64,000 nt of DNA from Acholeplasmataceae bacterium (GCA_021108415.1 JAIOQX010000002.1:124001-188000); one strand, 5' to 3'; shown: positions 30,713 through 41,416, counted from the first letter of the stretch. Numbers and translations: made by a program. The notes: generated by a model from the sequence alone, not told the origin.

Positions 30713-31841
30713 TGTATAATCTTTTCTTTTTATCCATAAACACTTCTGAGATAAACCCAGAGCCTACACATACTTCTTTTTGATAAAAAGCACATACTTG
30801 ACCTGGAGTAACAGCTCTTACTTTTTGTGGATATTTAACTTTAATAGTTGTTTGATCAATCCAAATCACTTCAACATCATGATCAGTTTGTCGATATCTA
30901 AACTTTGCAGTCATCAGACCATCTACTTTAGGGCCTCTCCAGACAACATCTGTAATTATTGCTTCATCGCTAAACAAATGTGGGTGATTAAAATCAGGTT
31001 CAACATAAAGTGTGTTGGTTGATAAATCCTTACCAACTACATACCATGCCCCACTATCTTCTTTTGTTCCACCAATACCTAGTCCTTTTCTTTGGCCTAT
31101 GGTGTAGTTCATAAGTCCTTGATGAGCTTTTATATAAGTTCCATCAAGTTTTTTCATATCTCCTGGCATTGCAGGTAGATAATTGCTTAGAAACTCATTA
31201 AAATGTCTTTCACCTATAAAACAAATACCTGTTGAATCTTTTTTCTTTGCGGTTGCAAGATTTTGTTCAAGCGCTATTTTTCTAACTTCTTTTTTATCGA
31301 TGTTTCCAATTGGAAACATTACATTTTTTAACTGGTCTTCTCTTAATTGAGATAAAAAATATGTTTGATCTTTATTTTGATCATATGCTCTAAGTAGTTT
31401 TGGATAATCCCCAGATAAATCTACTTGAGCATAATGTCCCATAGCGATATAATCTGCATCAAATCTTTGTACATAATCAACAAATGCTTTAAATTTAATT
31501 TCATTATTACATAAGACATCAGGATTTGGCGTTCTATTTTTTTTATATTCATCTAAAAAATAAGTGAACACTCTATCCCAATAATCATCTATAAAATCAA
31601 CTTTATGTAGTTTGATACCTAATTTGTTTGCAACCTCTAAAGCATCTTGATAATCTTTTTCTTGTTCACAGACTTCATCATAGCGTGTTGGGTTACCTTT
31701 TAAGTCACTGTTAGTTGCACTATCCCAATTACGCATAAAAACGGCTTCAACATCAAAACCGGCTTTAAGAAGAAGATATGCAGCAACACTGCTATCAACG
31801 CCTCCGCTTAATCCTATAATTACTTTCTTTTTATTCTTCAT
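30708..31841 (-). CDS. mnmA: tRNA-specific 2-thiouridylase
   Basis: IGLSGGVDSSVAAYLLL, TPNPDVLCNNEIKF, DSTGICFIGER. Confidence 0.96.
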   Translation of the reverse strand: MKNKKKVIIGLSGGVDSSVAAYLLLKAGFDVEAVFMRNWDSATNSDLKGNPTRYDEVCEQEKDYQDALEVANKLGIKLHKVDFIDDYWDRVFTYFLDEYKKNRTPNPDVLCNNEIKFKAFVDYVQRFDADYIAMGHYAQVDLSGDYPKLLRAYDQNKDQTYFLSQLREDQLKNVMFPIGNIDKKEVRKIALEQNLATAKKKDSTGICFIGERHFNEFLSNYLPAMPGDMKKLDGTYIKAHQGLMNYTIGQRKGLGIGGTKEDSGAWYVVGKDLSTNTLYVEPDFNHPHLFSDEAIITDVVWRGPKVDGLMTAKFRYRQTDHDVEVIWIDQTTIKVKYPQKVRAVTPGQVCAFYQKEVCVGSGFISEVFMDKKKRLYS

Positions 31842-31845
31842 AACA

Positions 31846-33702
31846 TCACTTTCTTTTTACATCGCTAGGCATTCTATATTCACCTCGTGGTGATAGACTG
31901 ATTCCTAGTATCTTTGGTCCTTCAGGAAGGGTTTGTCTTTTAAACTGTTGTGTGTAAAAACGCTTAAAAAAGCGGTTTACATAGATTTCTAAATCTTTAT
32001 CATTTAAATCAAATGCTTCTTTAACTAACCAACTAATCTTAGATTCGTCAGCTCCATTGATTAAGTGATGAAACAACATAAAATCATTAATGTCATATCT
32101 GCCAATCGTGATTTCAGTGTCTTGATCTTCTTTTAACTCAGGAGTTATAGGGGCATCTAATATATGGTTTAGAACTTTTGATATATGCTTATATTCGTGT
32201 TTTGCATGATAATCAATAAGTAGTTTCACCCATGTCTTAGGTAGTCCAGCATTGATTGCATACATGCTCATTTGGTCACCATTATAAGTCATCCAGCCAA
32301 GCGCAATTTCAGATAAATCTCCAGTTCCTAATACAAAGCCTCCATGCTTATTTGCAAGGTTCATTAAGATCATCGTTCTCATTCGAGCTTGAGTATTTTC
32401 ATAAGTTACATCTTTTTCTTTATGCGCTATAGAATCTAGGTGTAGATCTACAGCACTAGCTATAGGTATTTCTATGGATGTCACATTAAGCTTTTCCATA
32501 AGTTCAAGTGCAGCAGATTTTGATGTGTGCGATGTAACCTGAGCAGGCATTGTAACTGCTATAATATCTTTTGGGTCTCGTTTAAGATAAATCATCGCTT
32601 GGTGACTCACTAATAAAGCCAAGGCTGAATCTAGTCCACCAGATATCCCTAAAATAATTTTATTTGCTGATTTAGGAATAGATTCTAATCTTTTAATCAG
32701 TGCAAATATTTGTAAATGATTTGCGACTTTAATATCTTCTTTCGTATTATATGTTGAAATAAATGGTGTTTGGTTTAATTTATGTTCAAACTTATAATCT
32801 TGCATCTGATTTATGTTTATCTTAATATATTGATACTTGTTTTCGTTTTTTAGATGCATATCTCGATATGTAGAATCTTGACGTTTTTGATAGTTAATAC
32901 CCATCATATCTATATCTGCATATAAATGCGTTTCCTCATCTGTAAACGCATGGCTTTCAGCGATGAGTTCACCTAAAGATGCGATCACTTTATGGCTTGA
33001 ATATACAATCTCACTACTAGATTCATAATGACCAGATGTAGTGTATACATAGGCTGCCATTTGTTTTCTAGAATGATCTAGTACAGCATGTCTTCTTAAT
33101 GATTGTTTACCGACATATTCACTTGAAGCTGACAGATTAAAAATTAAATTAGCTCCAGCAAGACTCATATCATCACTAGGCGCATATGTTGCCCATAAAT
33201 CTTGGCAAACCTCTACACCAAATCTGATATGTTTATCTATATCCTCAAACAACAAATATCCAAAAGGAACTTTTTGATTAAACAAATCAATTTCATTCAA
33301 CGATGAATCTTTACCAGAGTGAAACCATCTTTTTTCATAAAATTCATGATGGTTCGGCAAATAGTGCTTAGGAATAACCCCTAATACTTGCCCATTTTGA
33401 ATCACTAAAGCACAATTATATAATACGCCATAAATATCTAAGGGTACACCAATTATATATATACCTTGATATGTTGTTTGTTCTTTAATATATTTAACTG
33501 CCTGAAGCGCTTGATCTATAAATGAACCTTGATAAAAAAGATCGCTTGCACTATAACCAGTAATTGTAAGTTCTGGAAACACCGTTAAACTAGCTCTAGA
33601 TTGATCTAGAACTTTTAAAATTTCAATTTTATTAAATTCAATATCACCGACTGAGATTTTTGGCGTTACGGCTGCAACTTTAATATATCCATGTTTATAC
33701 AT
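31846..33702 (-). CDS. nadE: Glutamine-dependent NAD+ synthetase
   Basis: N-terminal nitrilase-like domain (FPELTITGYS, VEVCQDLW) plus LGISGGLDSALALLV and LGTGDLSEIALGWMTYNGD. Confidence 0.95.
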   Translation of the reverse strand: MYKHGYIKVAAVTPKISVGDIEFNKIEILKVLDQSRASLTVFPELTITGYSASDLFYQGSFIDQALQAVKYIKEQTTYQGIYIIGVPLDIYGVLYNCALVIQNGQVLGVIPKHYLPNHHEFYEKRWFHSGKDSSLNEIDLFNQKVPFGYLLFEDIDKHIRFGVEVCQDLWATYAPSDDMSLAGANLIFNLSASSEYVGKQSLRRHAVLDHSRKQMAAYVYTTSGHYESSSEIVYSSHKVIASLGELIAESHAFTDEETHLYADIDMMGINYQKRQDSTYRDMHLKNENKYQYIKININQMQDYKFEHKLNQTPFISTYNTKEDIKVANHLQIFALIKRLESIPKSANKIILGISGGLDSALALLVSHQAMIYLKRDPKDIIAVTMPAQVTSHTSKSAALELMEKLNVTSIEIPIASAVDLHLDSIAHKEKDVTYENTQARMRTMILMNLANKHGGFVLGTGDLSEIALGWMTYNGDQMSMYAINAGLPKTWVKLLIDYHAKHEYKHISKVLNHILDAPITPELKEDQDTEITIGRYDINDFMLFHHLINGADESKISWLVKEAFDLNDKDLEIYVNRFFKRFYTQQFKRQTLPEGPKILGISLSPRGEYRMPSDVKRK

Positions 33703-34271
33703 TATGACACCTCATATAATTTATGGTCTTTAATATATTGATAAACTTCTTGAGTTAAATATTCTTTATTTTTATCTATATCATTTCTTATTTTTGTTGA
33801 TGAAATTTCCATATCAAAATCTACAAAAATAAACTTATGTTTAATATCTTTAAACATATCTTCTGCTTTTTCTTGACTCATATAGTGATTTCTATTCATG
33901 ATGATAAATGTATATGTATTTAGAAGTTCTTCATAATTAATCCAAGTCTTTAATGACTCAAGATTATCTGATCCGATAACAAAATGCAAATTATCATATG
34001 TTTTACTTAAAGTTTTTAATGCACTTAATGTACCCTTATACCCATTATGATGTTCTAAATCTGAGATAATAACCTGTGAGTTATAAGTCTTTAACATTAA
34101 AGAAAGCATTTCATAACGATGATTAAAATTAATAAGATCTGACTTTTGATAATCGTTTCCGACAGGTAAAATAATCACTTTGGATAGATCAAAAGTTTCA
34201 ATAAGTTTATTGATAATATGTAAATGTGCTTGTGTGGGTGGATTAAATGATCCACCATAAATAATATTCAT
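33702..34271 (-). CDS. nadD: Nicotinate-nucleotide adenylyltransferase
   Basis: MNIIYGGSFNPPTQAHLHI; EISSTKIRNDI. Start trimmed to ATG at 34271. Confidence 0.92.
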   Translation of the reverse strand: MNIIYGGSFNPPTQAHLHIINKLIETFDLSKVIILPVGNDYQKSDLINFNHRYEMLSLMLKTYNSQVIISDLEHHNGYKGTLSALKTLSKTYDNLHFVIGSDNLESLKTWINYEELLNTYTFIIMNRNHYMSQEKAEDMFKDIKHKFIFVDFDMEISSTKIRNDIDKNKEYLTQEVYQYIKDHKLYEVS

Positions 34272-34461
34272 ATATTTCACCTCTATTATTATACCATATT
34301 TAATAACTCTATTGTGTTGTAGACCACACATTTATAGCAAATATTATTTGAAATCTTTTATAAAAAAATTATAAAGAGCATTTCTCTTTTAATTAAAAGT
34401 CGTAGTTGATATAATTAAAGCGTAGAAAAATATGCGTCAAAGATAAAGGAGTAGGATACGT

Positions 34462-34881
34462 ATGGATTTAAAAGAAAGATATTTCAATAAAATAAGATCT
34501 GAACGTCTAAGACTTACAAATTCAAGAAAAGCAATGATAGAAATCTTAGAAGATAAGCATTTAACCTTCAAAGAAATTCAAAAAGCTTTAGCAAATCGTG
34601 GCTTTTACAATGTTTCGACTATTTATAACAATCTCGAATTCCTTATGGAACATAAGATGGTTGTTGAAATATATATCAATAATGTAAAATACTATGATTT
34701 AGCAATGGATAATCCAATGCATAGCGCTGATAGTCATATTCATGTCATGAATAAACAAACTAACGAGATTACAGAAATCAATTCACCTGACATTTTTGAT
34801 TATTTAAAAGACCACAAAGCATTTAAGGATTTAGATTTAGAATACATCAGAATTATTGTCTCAGCAAATAAGAAAAAATAA
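34462..34881 (+). CDS. Fur family transcriptional regulator (Fur/PerR/Zur type)
   Basis: RLRLTNSRKAMIEILEDKHLTFKEIQKALANRGFYNVSTIYNNLEFLMEHKMV. Confidence 0.82.
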   Translation: MDLKERYFNKIRSERLRLTNSRKAMIEILEDKHLTFKEIQKALANRGFYNVSTIYNNLEFLMEHKMVVEIYINNVKYYDLAMDNPMHSADSHIHVMNKQTNEITEINSPDIFDYLKDHKAFKDLDLEYIRIIVSANKKK

Positions 34882-34903
34882 AAAGGCAATCTGCCTTTTT
34901 TTT
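34878..34903. terminator. Bidirectional terminator between the fur-like gene and mgsA
   Basis: AAAAAGGCAatcTGCCTTTTTTTT. Confidence 0.78.
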
Positions 34904-35267
34904 ATGCTTCTATAGCTGCAATAAATAATGCTGCAGTTGATTTATTGGTTGCAAGCGGAATTTCATAATGATCACTAAGTCTTAACAAAGCTGAGACATC
35001 AGGCTCATGTGGCTGTGCTGTCAATGGATCTCTAAAAAATATAATCATATCAATAGCTTGGTTAGCTACCATAGCTCCAATCTCTTGATCACCACCAAGT
35101 GGTCCTGATTTTTTTAAGTGTATATTTAATCCAGTATGTTCAACCAATATTGAGCCGGTTGTTCCTGTTGCGTACAATTCATGTTTTTCAAACAAGTGAA
35201 CATGTTCTTTAACAAAGGCAACCATATCTGCCTTTTTTTTGTCATGTGCAATTAATGCAATTTTCAT
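34902..35267 (-). CDS. mgsA: Methylglyoxal synthase
   Basis: [69 protein letters not shown]. Confidence 0.96.
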   Translation of the reverse strand: MKIALIAHDKKKADMVAFVKEHVHLFEKHELYATGTTGSILVEHTGLNIHLKKSGPLGGDQEIGAMVANQAIDMIIFFRDPLTAQPHEPDVSALLRLSDHYEIPLATNKSTAALFIAAIEA

Positions 35268-35269
35268 AG

Positions 35270-36166
35270 TTATACCCTTTCTGCGACTCTCATTTTTGCT
35301 GATTTAGATCTTGAGTTATATAGCATTTCTTTTTCACTTGGATAAATAGGTTTTTTTGTAATTACTTTTAGTTTTATATTTTTATCAATCATTACAGGTA
35401 AATTTTTAGGTAATTGTGATGTTGATTTTTCTTTAAAATAATGTTTAACAATTCTATCTTCTAGTGAATGAAATGTAATGACAACGATTCTTCCACCTGG
35501 ATTAAGCATATCTAGGGCTTGTTCTAAAACTTCTTCAAGCACACCTAATTCATGATTAACAGCAATCCTTAATGCTTGAAACACTTTTTTAGCACTATGC
35601 CCTTTTTCTCTATAATTGACTTGATCTGTAATTTTGACTAAATCCATTGTCGTTGATAAAGGTCTTTGATCAACGATTCGTTGAGCAATTTTAAAACTAT
35701 TTTTTTCTTCTCCATATATAAAAAATAATTTAGCTAATTCATCTTTAGTATATGTATTAACAATCTGTTTTGCAGTTAAACTTTGCGTTTGATCCATTCT
35801 CATATCTAAATCTGCATCTTTTAGGTAAGTAAACCCTCTAGTCTCATCATCAATTTGAAAACTTGACATACCTAAATCAAGCAATAAACCGTCAATTTTT
35901 TCAATACCTTCATCGTTTAATCTATTTTTTAGGTGTCTAAAATTACTTTTAATGATTTTATAATTCTCAAAATCTTTTAATATATTTTTTGCATATTCAA
36001 TGGCATATCCATCTTGATCAAATGCATATAAATATCCCTGATTTATGTTTTCTAAAATCTTTTTAGAATGTCCTGCTCCACCTAGAGTGCCATCAACATA
36101 AATGCCATTAGATTTGATATTTAATTGCTCAATTGCCTCATTTAGCAAGACTGTTACATGTTTCAT
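35270..36166 (-). CDS. rsmH: 16S rRNA (cytosine1402-N4)-methyltransferase
   Basis: [73 protein letters not shown]. Confidence 0.96.
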   Translation of the reverse strand: MKHVTVLLNEAIEQLNIKSNGIYVDGTLGGAGHSKKILENINQGYLYAFDQDGYAIEYAKNILKDFENYKIIKSNFRHLKNRLNDEGIEKIDGLLLDLGMSSFQIDDETRGFTYLKDADLDMRMDQTQSLTAKQIVNTYTKDELAKLFFIYGEEKNSFKIAQRIVDQRPLSTTMDLVKITDQVNYREKGHSAKKVFQALRIAVNHELGVLEEVLEQALDMLNPGGRIVVITFHSLEDRIVKHYFKEKSTSQLPKNLPVMIDKNIKLKVITKKPIYPSEKEMLYNSRSKSAKMRVAERV

Positions 36167-36243
36167 TCAATCACATCTCTTCATTTAAAATACATATTAA
36201 TTAAACTATATATGAAATTAATCATTTTGTCAATTTTGACAAA

Positions 36244-36273
36244 GAAAAAGGTGCTTTTAAGCACCCTTCTTTA
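36244..36273 (-). terminator. Terminator after rpmF
   Basis: AAAGGTGCTTttAAGCACCCTT inverted repeat followed on the minus strand by a T-rich run. Confidence 0.65.
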
Positions 36274-36462
36274 ATCCTCTTTGGATTGTTTTTTGGTTAA
36301 AACTTGTTGACCTTTGTAATAACCACTGTTTGGTGTTACACGGTGTGGTAATGTGAATTCACCAGTTTGTGGGCAAACAACTAACGCAGGAGCAGTCAAT
36401 TTGTAATGTGTACGACGTTTTCTCTTCGCAGTTTTACCCGTTCTTCTAAATGGAACAGCCAT
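36271..36462 (-). CDS. rpmF: 50S ribosomal protein L32
   Basis: [42 protein letters not shown]. Confidence 0.95.
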   Translation of the reverse strand: MAVPFRRTGKTAKRKRRTHYKLTAPALVVCPQTGEFTLPHRVTPNSGYYKGQQVLTKKQSKED

Positions 36463-36473
36463 CTGTTCACCTC

Positions 36474-36905
36474 CTATTTTTTCAAGAGCGTATCTAATTC
36501 AGCAAATGCAGGATGTGAAGTCTTTTCTTTTTCAAAAGAAATCTTTTTTGCATCTGGATGATAGATGGTATAAGGTTTTTCACTTATGATGTATCCAAAT
36601 ATGATATCAGTTAGTTCAATGTATTCACTCAACATAAAATCTGCATCATCATCTTTTCCAAAGATAACTTCCTCATGAATATCCATGTGGTATGAAACAG
36701 GTTTTAAGGTTTTAGCACAAGCTAATTCCATATCAACTTCAACACTAAAATCTAGGATGACTTCTTCTTCAATATGACGTACATCAATTTGTATCGATGC
36801 AGGTTTAATAGATAAGATATCATCAATTTCTTTGATCTCATGCTCAAAATCATAAACAAAATCTAATGAGGTTTTTTCTTTTAGTTCTTTTAATAAAATT
36901 TTCAT
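36474..36905 (-). CDS. YceD/DUF177 family protein
   Basis: Position immediately upstream of rpm[22 protein letters not shown]. Confidence 0.8.
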   Translation of the reverse strand: MKILLKELKEKTSLDFVYDFEHEIKEIDDILSIKPASIQIDVRHIEEEVILDFSVEVDMELACAKTLKPVSYHMDIHEEVIFGKDDDADFMLSEYIELTDIIFGYIISEKPYTIYHPDAKKISFEKEKTSHPAFAELDTLLKK

Positions 36906-36989
36906 TATATCACCTCAACGAAGGTATTATACAAAATAAATACTAGATTGTCAATGAATTAAGCGAATTTGCATCATGTTTGAAAGGAT

Positions 36990-37946
36990 TTATAGAGATT
37001 TCTCTTTTCTAACTCTATTTTTAAATAATTCAAGAATTTGTTGTTCAGTTTTTGTTAGTAATTCAGGGATTTTATAATCAGCATGTAGACGATGATTTCT
37101 TAGGTGGAATGGTATTAATCTACCATCAGATAGACCAACTTCTAAATCAAGTGTAATGTATTTAGGTTTCTCTACATGATCGTATCCAATTTGCGTTTCT
37201 AAATGAACGACATCAAAATAATGGAATTCTCCTGCGATATCAAAAGCAATTCTACCATTTCTATGATCGATATTTGCTTGATAATAATAGAGTGTAGACT
37301 CACCAAAAAATAATATCGTAATAAGTGATTGATCAAAGACTTGTGTAACAGTACCATCAGGTTTTTTATCAAGACGAGACTGTACTTTGCTCGTATTGTT
37401 GAATGAATCAGGAATCGTAATGATGACAGGTTTGCCATATAATTTTGGATTAATGCTTGATAATTTTTCAGCTCTTAACATTGCATTTTTATAATCTTGT
37501 TGAACAAAATCATAAAAACCAGTCTTTGCTTTACCAGAAAATTTAGAAAAATATTTTTTAGTCCATTTTGGTCTATTTTTTTCTCTTTTTTCAATGTCAG
37601 CTAATTCTTTTTTCTCAGCTTTTTTTAGCTTCTTATTTTTCTTAGCTTCTATCTTATCTTTTTTTCTATCTTCTTTACTTTTTGATTTATTATCAGCTTT
37701 TTGTTTTTTCAATTCAGCTTTTTCTTTTTCTTCTTGTTCTGTTTTTGCTTTTTTTAATTCTTCTTTATCTTTTGCCTTTTGAGCTGCCTCTTGTTTCTTT
37801 AATTCCTTCTTAGAAACTTTTACAACTTCAGCACTTTGTTCTTGTTCAGGTTCCAAATTATCTTCAGCTTTTATTTCAGTTACTTCATCAACTGATTCTT
37901 TTTGGCTTAATTCTTTATCTTTTTTCATATGAATACCACCTTTCAC
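36990..37946 (-). CDS. Hypothetical protein with long Lys/Glu-rich N-terminus and folded C-terminal domain
   Basis: About 120 aa KE-rich region then WTKKYFSKFSGKAKTGFYDF...; no family recognised. Likely start MKKDKELSQKE at 37931 within the ORF. Confidence 0.7.
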   Translation of the reverse strand: MKGGIHMKKDKELSQKESVDEVTEIKAEDNLEPEQEQSAEVVKVSKKELKKQEAAQKAKDKEELKKAKTEQEEKEKAELKKQKADNKSKSKEDRKKDKIEAKKNKKLKKAEKKELADIEKREKNRPKWTKKYFSKFSGKAKTGFYDFVQQDYKNAMLRAEKLSSINPKLYGKPVIITIPDSFNNTSKVQSRLDKKPDGTVTQVFDQSLITILFFGESTLYYYQANIDHRNGRIAFDIAGEFHYFDVVHLETQIGYDHVEKPKYITLDLEVGLSDGRLIPFHLRNHRLHADYKIPELLTKTEQQILELFKNRVRKEKSL

Positions 37947-38020
37947 CTTACATCTATTTTAACAAATAAATGAAGAACTAGTCAAACTTTTATGTGTTTT
38001 TATAAAATTATGTCTCATTT

Positions 38021-39031
38021 TCATTCATCTATGATGACTCCATCAGTTAATAAGGCTTTAAATTCCTCTTTTTTGACATCTAAAATGTACGCATCAATTT
38101 CATCTTGTTCAAATATTTCATGAATAGTTTTAAGCGTATACTCTTTTCCTATGAACAATTTTTCAAATGAGTCTAATGGTTTTGTGTCAAAAAAGTCGCC
38201 TAGAATCTTAAAATCTTTGATTAAACCATCTTGTAAATTAATCATGACTTCTACCAATCCACCTGAAATTCTTCTTTTAAGCATCTTTGTGTGTGGTGGT
38301 TGTTTTTTATAAATCCAAGATTTAGATTCATACTTTTTTGCCATTGTATTAATCTTGTTTACTTCTTCATCACTTAGCTCATATGTTTGATAAGTTAGTG
38401 TGTTTTCAAAGTGTTTTATTAGCTGTTCTTGTGTCATACCATGAAGATATGGTTTCAAATTGCAGACTCTAGATCTGACACTATCAACACCTTTTGAAAC
38501 TAATTTTTCATCTGATGGTGTAATAGCTCTTACCATAGTTTCTAAATCACAGTCATATAAAAATGTCCCATGCATTAACATGCCATATTTGTTTTGTAAA
38601 AATGCATTCCCAGAAATTTTCTTTCCTTGATAAAGAAGATCATTTCTACCACTAAATTCTATATCTACATTAAGTAGTTTCATTGAATCAATAATTTTTG
38701 ATAAATACTTTTTGAAACTAAAATTATTACTTTGTCTTTTGGTAATGATAGAAAACATGGTGTTTCTATGATCAGCATAGACACAACCTCCACCAGTGGG
38801 TCTTCTATATACATCAATCTGATTTGACTTTAAATATGCTAAGTTTACTTCATTTTCAATCACTTGATTTTTTCCTATAACTACACCATGAATCTCCCAA
38901 GTAAAAAAATAAGTTTCATCATCTTTCAAAACCTCAGTTAAGATATACTCTTCCAAAGCAAAATAAAAATAAGGTTTTAAATTTCCCTCATTGTGATGTC
39001 TAACTAAAATCATATCAATATTTCCTTTCAT
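38021..39031 (-). CDS. lplA: Lipoate-protein ligase
   Basis: VVIGKNQVIENEVNLAYLKSNQIDVYRRPTGGGCVYAD; KISGNAFLQNKYGMLMHGTFLYD. Likely start MILVRHH at 39013 rather than 39031. Confidence 0.9.
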   Translation of the reverse strand: MKGNIDMILVRHHNEGNLKPYFYFALEEYILTEVLKDDETYFFTWEIHGVVIGKNQVIENEVNLAYLKSNQIDVYRRPTGGGCVYADHRNTMFSIITKRQSNNFSFKKYLSKIIDSMKLLNVDIEFSGRNDLLYQGKKISGNAFLQNKYGMLMHGTFLYDCDLETMVRAITPSDEKLVSKGVDSVRSRVCNLKPYLHGMTQEQLIKHFENTLTYQTYELSDEEVNKINTMAKKYESKSWIYKKQPPHTKMLKRRISGGLVEVMINLQDGLIKDFKILGDFFDTKPLDSFEKLFIGKEYTLKTIHEIFEQDEIDAYILDVKKEEFKALLTDGVIIDE

Positions 39032-39108
39032 AAAACTTATAATATGTCTAAATTATATCATGTATCCTTATATTTAAAAAGAAATATGAATCCTAGTTTT
39101 TTATAAAT

Positions 39109-39138
39109 AAAAACGCATTTTTTTATAAATACGTTTTT
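39109..39138. repeat. Inverted repeat between divergent lplA and DUF2177 genes
   Basis: AAAAACGCATTT-tttata-AAATACGTTTTT, one mismatch in 12. Confidence 0.6.
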
Positions 39139-39179
39139 ACTAATGGTATAATAGAAATGAAATAAAAAGGAGGGTGTTT

Positions 39180-39584
39180 ATGTTAACATTTATTCAATTA
39201 TTTATTATTGCACTGGTAGTATTTATGGCTATTGATTTAATTTGGTTAGGATTTGTTGCTAAAAATCTATACCAAAAATATCTGGGAGATTTTTTAAGTC
39301 CTCATCCTAACTGGAAAGCAGCAATCGTATTTTATGTACTTTTCATTGCGTTTTTAGTTATATTCGTTCTACTTCCAAGTGTTGATGGAAGTCATACTTT
39401 GGCTTATGCAATGCTATATGGATCACTCTTTGGATTTATCACTTATGCAACTTATGATTTAACAAATCTTGCAACACTTAAGGGTTGGCCAATTGAAATT
39501 ACAATCATTGATTTAATTTGGGGAACATTCTTAGGATTTTCTACATCCACTCTAACATATTTGTTATTTAATCTTATATTTTAA
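39180..39584 (+). CDS. DUF2177 family membrane protein
   Basis: MAIDLIWLGFVAKNLYQKYLG...ATYDLTNLATLKGWP; ATG at 39180 after AGGAGGG. Confidence 0.82.
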   Translation: MLTFIQLFIIALVVFMAIDLIWLGFVAKNLYQKYLGDFLSPHPNWKAAIVFYVLFIAFLVIFVLLPSVDGSHTLAYAMLYGSLFGFITYATYDLTNLATLKGWPIEITIIDLIWGTFLGFSTSTLTYLLFNLIF

Positions 39585-39596
39585 AGGAGCGTATTT

Positions 39597-41396
39597 ATGA
39601 CAACGATCACACTTAACAACACATTTTTATACAATAGCTTTATCATTGGGGCAAAAAATGTGATTCTAGAAAAAAACAGTTTAAATAAAATCAATGTCTT
39701 TCCTGTTCCAGATGGTGATACAGGTACAAACTTATCTTCAATGATGAATTCAATTATTGAAAAAGCTATTTTAAAAGAAACTTCACTTGAAACGATGGAA
39801 ACAATTGTTGATGCAGCAATCGAGGGTGCTCGAGGTAATTCAGGTATCATTTTTGCATCATATATCAATGGATTTTATAATGCGTTAAAAAATGATGAGT
39901 TAACCATCGATCAATACATTGAAATGGTGACCTATGCTGCAGATCAAGCATACCTTTCTATTAACAAACCTGTAGAAGGAACCATGATTACTTTAATGAG
40001 AGTTTGGGCAACCGCTTTAAATGATTTAAAAGATGTGAGTAAGGGCGCTTTAGATCTCTTTTCTCAAGCTTTTGCTATTTTACAAGTAGAGCTAAAAAAT
40101 ACAACAGAAAAATTAGCTGTCTTAAAACAAAATAAAGTTGTTGATGCAGGAGCAAAAGGTTTTGTACATTTCATTGAAGGATTTATTAAATCTTTAAAAG
40201 GTGAACAAGTATCTTTAGAGTTTCACGACATTCCTGAAATTACAGAACAATTGCATATCGACCATTTAGATGAATCACAATTTAGATATTGTACAGAAGC
40301 ACTTCTATCATCTAGTGATATCGATCATAAAGCTATTAAAAGCCATTTAGAGACATTAGGTGATTCATTAGTAGTTGCTGGAAACAAAAGACGTCTAAGA
40401 GTACATATTCATACAGATGTACCTGATCAAGTCTTTACATATCTTGCATCTCATGGGACTATCCTTGAACAAAAAGTTGATGATATGATTCGTCAATTTG
40501 AAATGGTAAATCATCAAAAATATAATATTGCGCTAGTTTGTGATTCAATTGCAGATTTACCACAATCTTTAGTTGATCAATATCAAATTCACCAATATCC
40601 TTTGGGATTAATGATTAATGGAACAACTTACTATGATAAATTAACGATTCAGTCTGGATCATTTTATGATTTGATGGATACGTTGGATGTTTATCCAACA
40701 ACATCACAACCAAATCAAAAAAGTTTAGAGAACTTCTTCTCACAATTAACAACTTATTACGATAAAATCATTGTTTTATCTGTATCTTCTAAAATGAGTG
40801 GTACTTATCAAGCATTTGTTGATGCAGCTGCTAAATTTAAAGATAAGAAAATTGCAGTCATTGATACCATGCAAAATTCAGGTGCTCAAGGGTTGTTAGT
40901 TTTAAAAACAGCTCAAGCAATTGAGAAAAAAATGGATTTTGATAAAATTGTAGATTATATTAACACTTTAAAACAAGAAACCAAAATTTTAGTTAGTGTT
41001 AAAACTTTAAAATACATGGTTAAAAATGGTCGAGTCAGCAAAACTACTGGACTTATTGGTAAAATTGTTAATCTAAAACCAGTTATTTCTATAGATAATC
41101 AAGGTGAAGGCATTATCTTTGATAAAGGTTTAAGTATTAAAACAAGTAATAAAAAGATATTTAATCATGTAAAAGGTATTTTGGAATTCAATGAAATAGA
41201 AGATTATGCAATTGTTCATGCAAATGCAGATGATCGAGCTCAATCTTATACTGAAGTTTACACAGATTTAATTGGTAAGCCACCGACATATATCATGAAT
41301 ATTTCACCAATTGTTGCTTTAAGTGCAGGTATTGGAACAGTCGCAATTGCTTATGTTAAGGGAAAATCTAAACTAGCTGATAAGTCTGTTAATTAA
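39597..41396 (+). CDS. DAK2-domain / DegV-domain fusion (FakA-FakB-like fatty acid kinase)
   Basis: N-terminal VFPVPDGDTGTNLSSMMNS...GARGNSGIIFAS; C-terminal IALVCDSIADLPQSLVDQYQIHQYPLGLMINGTTYYD...VSSKMSGTYQ. Confidence 0.88.
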   Translation: MTTITLNNTFLYNSFIIGAKNVILEKNSLNKINVFPVPDGDTGTNLSSMMNSIIEKAILKETSLETMETIVDAAIEGARGNSGIIFASYINGFYNALKNDELTIDQYIEMVTYAADQAYLSINKPVEGTMITLMRVWATALNDLKDVSKGALDLFSQAFAILQVELKNTTEKLAVLKQNKVVDAGAKGFVHFIEGFIKSLKGEQVSLEFHDIPEITEQLHIDHLDESQFRYCTEALLSSSDIDHKAIKSHLETLGDSLVVAGNKRRLRVHIHTDVPDQVFTYLASHGTILEQKVDDMIRQFEMVNHQKYNIALVCDSIADLPQSLVDQYQIHQYPLGLMINGTTYYDKLTIQSGSFYDLMDTLDVYPTTSQPNQKSLENFFSQLTTYYDKIIVLSVSSKMSGTYQAFVDAAAKFKDKKIAVIDTMQNSGAQGLLVLKTAQAIEKKMDFDKIVDYINTLKQETKILVSVKTLKYMVKNGRVSKTTGLIGKIVNLKPVISIDNQGEGIIFDKGLSIKTSNKKIFNHVKGILEFNEIEDYAIVHANADDRAQSYTEVYTDLIGKPPTYIMNISPIVALSAGIGTVAIAYVKGKSKLADKSVN

Positions 41397-41416
41397 GACA
41401 AAAGGAGTCAAATTTT

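Noticed and set aside
37594-37782. Phe/Ser-rich plus-strand ORF that looks like a hydrophobic peptide
   Set aside because: Pure antisense artefact of the Lys/Glu-rich arm of 36990-37946 (AAA/GAA reads as TTT/TTC).
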